Assembly (NCBI RefSeq): GCF_024494355.1
Contig: NZ_JAKNQY010000008.1
Location: 124,001 to 188,000 of the forward strand
Direction of reading: 5' to 3'
Length of the DNA: 64,000 nucleotides
Origin: Pseudomonas sp. Q11
GTDB lineage: Bacteria > Pseudomonadota > Gammaproteobacteria > Pseudomonadales > Pseudomonadaceae
Position numbers and translations under genes: made by a program. Below are positions 62,442 through 64,000 of the stretch, piece by piece. Every line of letters starts with the position of its first letter. Position 1 is the first letter of the stretch. The notes beneath the pieces were generated by a model. It was given only the letters and a program-made list of their open reading frames with translations, ran no database searches and was not told the DNA's origin.

Positions 62442-63784
62442 GCCAAGTCCCCCACGGCCCGGGCGAACAGTTGCCCGCGCTCTTCGTAGTTCTTGAACAT
62501 GTCGAAACTGGCGCACGCTGGCGACAACAGTACGGCATCGCCCGGTTGTGCGAGGGCGCGGCATTGCTGCACCGCTTCGTCCAGCGAAGCAACGCGAACC
62601 TGCGGTACACCGTCGCCGAGGGCCTGGGCGATCAATTCGCGGTCACGGCCCAGCAGCACCACGGCACGGCAGTTGGCCGCCACCGGATCGCGCAGGTCCT
62701 TGAAGTCGGCGCCCTTGCCGTCACCGCCGGCGATCAGCACGAGCTTGCCGTCGATGTCTGCGCCCAGGCCCTCGATGGCAGCCAGAGCGGCGCCAACGTT
62801 GGTGGCCTTGGAATCGTTGTACCAGGCCACGCCGTCAAGATCGCGAACCCATTGGCAGCGGTGCTCGAGGCCGGCGAAGGTGCGCAGGGCCGACAACATG
62901 GCGTCGAACGGCAGACCGACCGCATGTCCCAGGGCCAGGGCCGCCAGGGCGTTGGCCTGGTTGTGGGCACCGCGAATCTTCAGTTCGCGCACCGGCATCA
63001 GGTTCTGGAATTCGAAAGCCAGGTATTTCTCGCCGTTCTCTTCCCGCAGCCCGAAGCCTTTGAAATCCGGCTGGCCCAGGCCGAAGGTCCAGCACGGTTG
63101 CCCCTCACCCATCAGCGGACGGCTCAAGGCGTCCTGACGGTTGACCACAAACTGCCGGGCCCCGCGAAAGATCCGGTGCTTGGCCAGGTGATAGGCCGGC
63201 AGGCCGCTGTAGCGGTCCATGTGGTCTTCGCTGATGTTGAGCACGGTTGCCACTTCGGCGCCCAGGTGGTCGGTGGTTTCGAGCTGGAAACTCGACAGTT
63301 CCATCACGTACAGCTCGACGTCATCACTGAGCAGATCCAGCGCCGGAGTGCCGAGGTTGCCACCCACGGCAACCCGCTTACCGGCCGCCTCGGCCATTTC
63401 ACCCACCAGGGTGGTGACCGTGCTTTTTGCGTTGGAACCGCTGATGGCGATGATCGGCGCCTTGGCGTGACGGGCGAACAACTCGATGTCACCGGACAAC
63501 TTCACGCCACGGGCGGCGGCGGCCTGCAAGGCCGGGGTCGCCAGCGCAAGGCCGGGGCTCACGTAGAGCTCGTCGGCGCGGCACAGGAACTCGACATCCA
63601 GCTCGCCACAACGCACGTCCACCTGCGGGTAGTCACGACGCAGCGTGGCCAGCTCAGGTGGATTTTCCCGCGTATCGGCCACAGCAAACGACACACCCCG
63701 GTTCGCCAGGAAGCGAACCAGGGACATGCCGCTCTTGCCGAGGCCGACAACGATGCGGAAGTGGTCAGAAGCGATCAGGGACAC
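62438..63784 (-). CDS. murD: UDP-N-acetylmuramoylalanine--D-glutamate ligase MurD
   Basis: This 448-residue Mur ligase adds D-glutamate. The N-terminal VVGLGKSGMSLVRFL, the ATP loop SGSNAKSTVTTLVGE, NISEDHMDRYSG and NDSKATNVGAALAAIEG are diagnostic. Within the ATP loop the usual GTNGK reads GSNAK, a form I recall from Pseudomonas MurD. It begins six bases after the mraY stop. Confidence 0.96.
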   Translation of the reverse strand: MSLIASDHFRIVVGLGKSGMSLVRFLANRGVSFAVADTRENPPELATLRRDYPQVDVRCGELDVEFLCRADELYVSPGLALATPALQAAAARGVKLSGDIELFARHAKAPIIAISGSNAKSTVTTLVGEMAEAAGKRVAVGGNLGTPALDLLSDDVELYVMELSSFQLETTDHLGAEVATVLNISEDHMDRYSGLPAYHLAKHRIFRGARQFVVNRQDALSRPLMGEGQPCWTFGLGQPDFKGFGLREENGEKYLAFEFQNLMPVRELKIRGAHNQANALAALALGHAVGLPFDAMLSALRTFAGLEHRCQWVRDLDGVAWYNDSKATNVGAALAAIEGLGADIDGKLVLIAGGDGKGADFKDLRDPVAANCRAVVLLGRDRELIAQALGDGVPQVRVASLDEAVQQCRALAQPGDAVLLSPACASFDMFKNYEERGQLFARAVGDLA

Positions 63785-63789
63785 TCGTT

Positions 63790-64000
63790 CTACCTCAGCT
63801 TCAGGGTGGCAAGGCCGACCAGGACCAGAATCACGGTGATGATCCAGAAACGGACAATCACGCGCGGCTCGGGCCAGCCCTTGAGTTCAAAGTGGTGGTG
63901 GATCGGCGCCATGCGAAATACCCGGCGGCCGGTCAATTTAAAGGAAGCAACCTGAATGACGACTGACAGGGTCTCCATCACGAACACACCGCCCATGATG
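63790..64000 (-). CDS. mraY: Phospho-MurNAc-pentapeptide transferase MraY (C-terminal part)
   Basis: The window ends within this gene; about 70 C-terminal residues are visible. [15 protein letters not shown] and the [20 protein letters not shown] motif, with the histidine cluster of the active site, identify it. The final helix ends [10 protein letters not shown]. It makes lipid I from UDP-MurNAc-pentapeptide at the inner membrane. Its position upstream of murD is the dcw norm. Confidence 0.95.
   Translation of the reverse strand, partial: IMGGVFVMETLSVVIQVASFKLTGRRVFRMAPIHHHFELKGWPEPRVIVRFWIITVILVLVGLATLKLR

Overview
The window looks like chromosome from a fluorescent-group Pseudomonas: GC-rich gammaproteobacterial coding style, gene orders typical of the genus (rhlB-dauBAR, the twelve-gene alginate operon, the mraY-to-lpxC division cluster), and many copies of the Pseudomonas palindromic REP/REPIN repeat built on GTGGGAGCGAGCCTGCTCGC. 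No rRNA, tRNA, CRISPR array, prophage or transposase gene was found.

Layout. 1-4034 (minus): aapJQMP amino-acid ABC importer, with aapP cut by the window edge. 4507-6725 (plus): a carboxylesterase and the RNA helicase RhlB. 6851-9786 (plus): dauB-dauA-dauR, two-enzyme D-to-L-arginine racemisation and its regulator, followed by a convergent basic-amino-acid binding protein (9914-10690) whose promoter shares an operator-like motif with dauB. 10962-13771 (minus): moaE-moaD-moaC for molybdopterin synthesis, then a PIN/PhoH ATPase. 14108-16224: a divergent polysaccharide deacetylase and yaaA.

17035-33637 (plus) is the complete alginate operon algD-8-44-K-E-G-X-L-I-J-F-A, preceded by an 810-base leader rich in palindromes and candidate extracytoplasmic-sigma promoters. 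It covers precursor supply (AlgA, AlgD), the c-di-GMP-activated synthase (Alg8, Alg44), the periplasmic and outer-membrane export path (AlgK, AlgX, AlgG, AlgL, AlgE) and the acetylation branch (AlgI, AlgJ, AlgF). The most unusual feature of the window is here: a complete 89-base REPIN hairpin lies inside the algK reading frame, in frame, between the start codon and the hydrophobic core of the lipoprotein signal peptide. A second REPIN separates algL from algI and a different repeat separates algF from algA.

33718-36438 (minus) is an orphan TccC/Rhs-type toxin with a distinct C-terminal tip and no neighbouring immunity gene. 36613-37933 holds a small membrane protein and a short-chain dehydrogenase. 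38160-44179 is a four-gene efflux operon (NodT-type outer-membrane lipoprotein, FUSC permease, DUF1656, HlyD-type adaptor) divergent from a LysR regulator. 44698-51010 is a MexMN-like RND pump with its own two-component system but no outer-membrane channel. 51162-52658 is a diguanylate cyclase. 52659-53282 is a composite repeat with a REPIN at its centre. 53283-64000 (minus) is the division and cell-wall cluster mraY-murD-ftsW-murG-murC-ddlB-ftsQ-ftsA-ftsZ-lpxC, with mraY cut by the window end.
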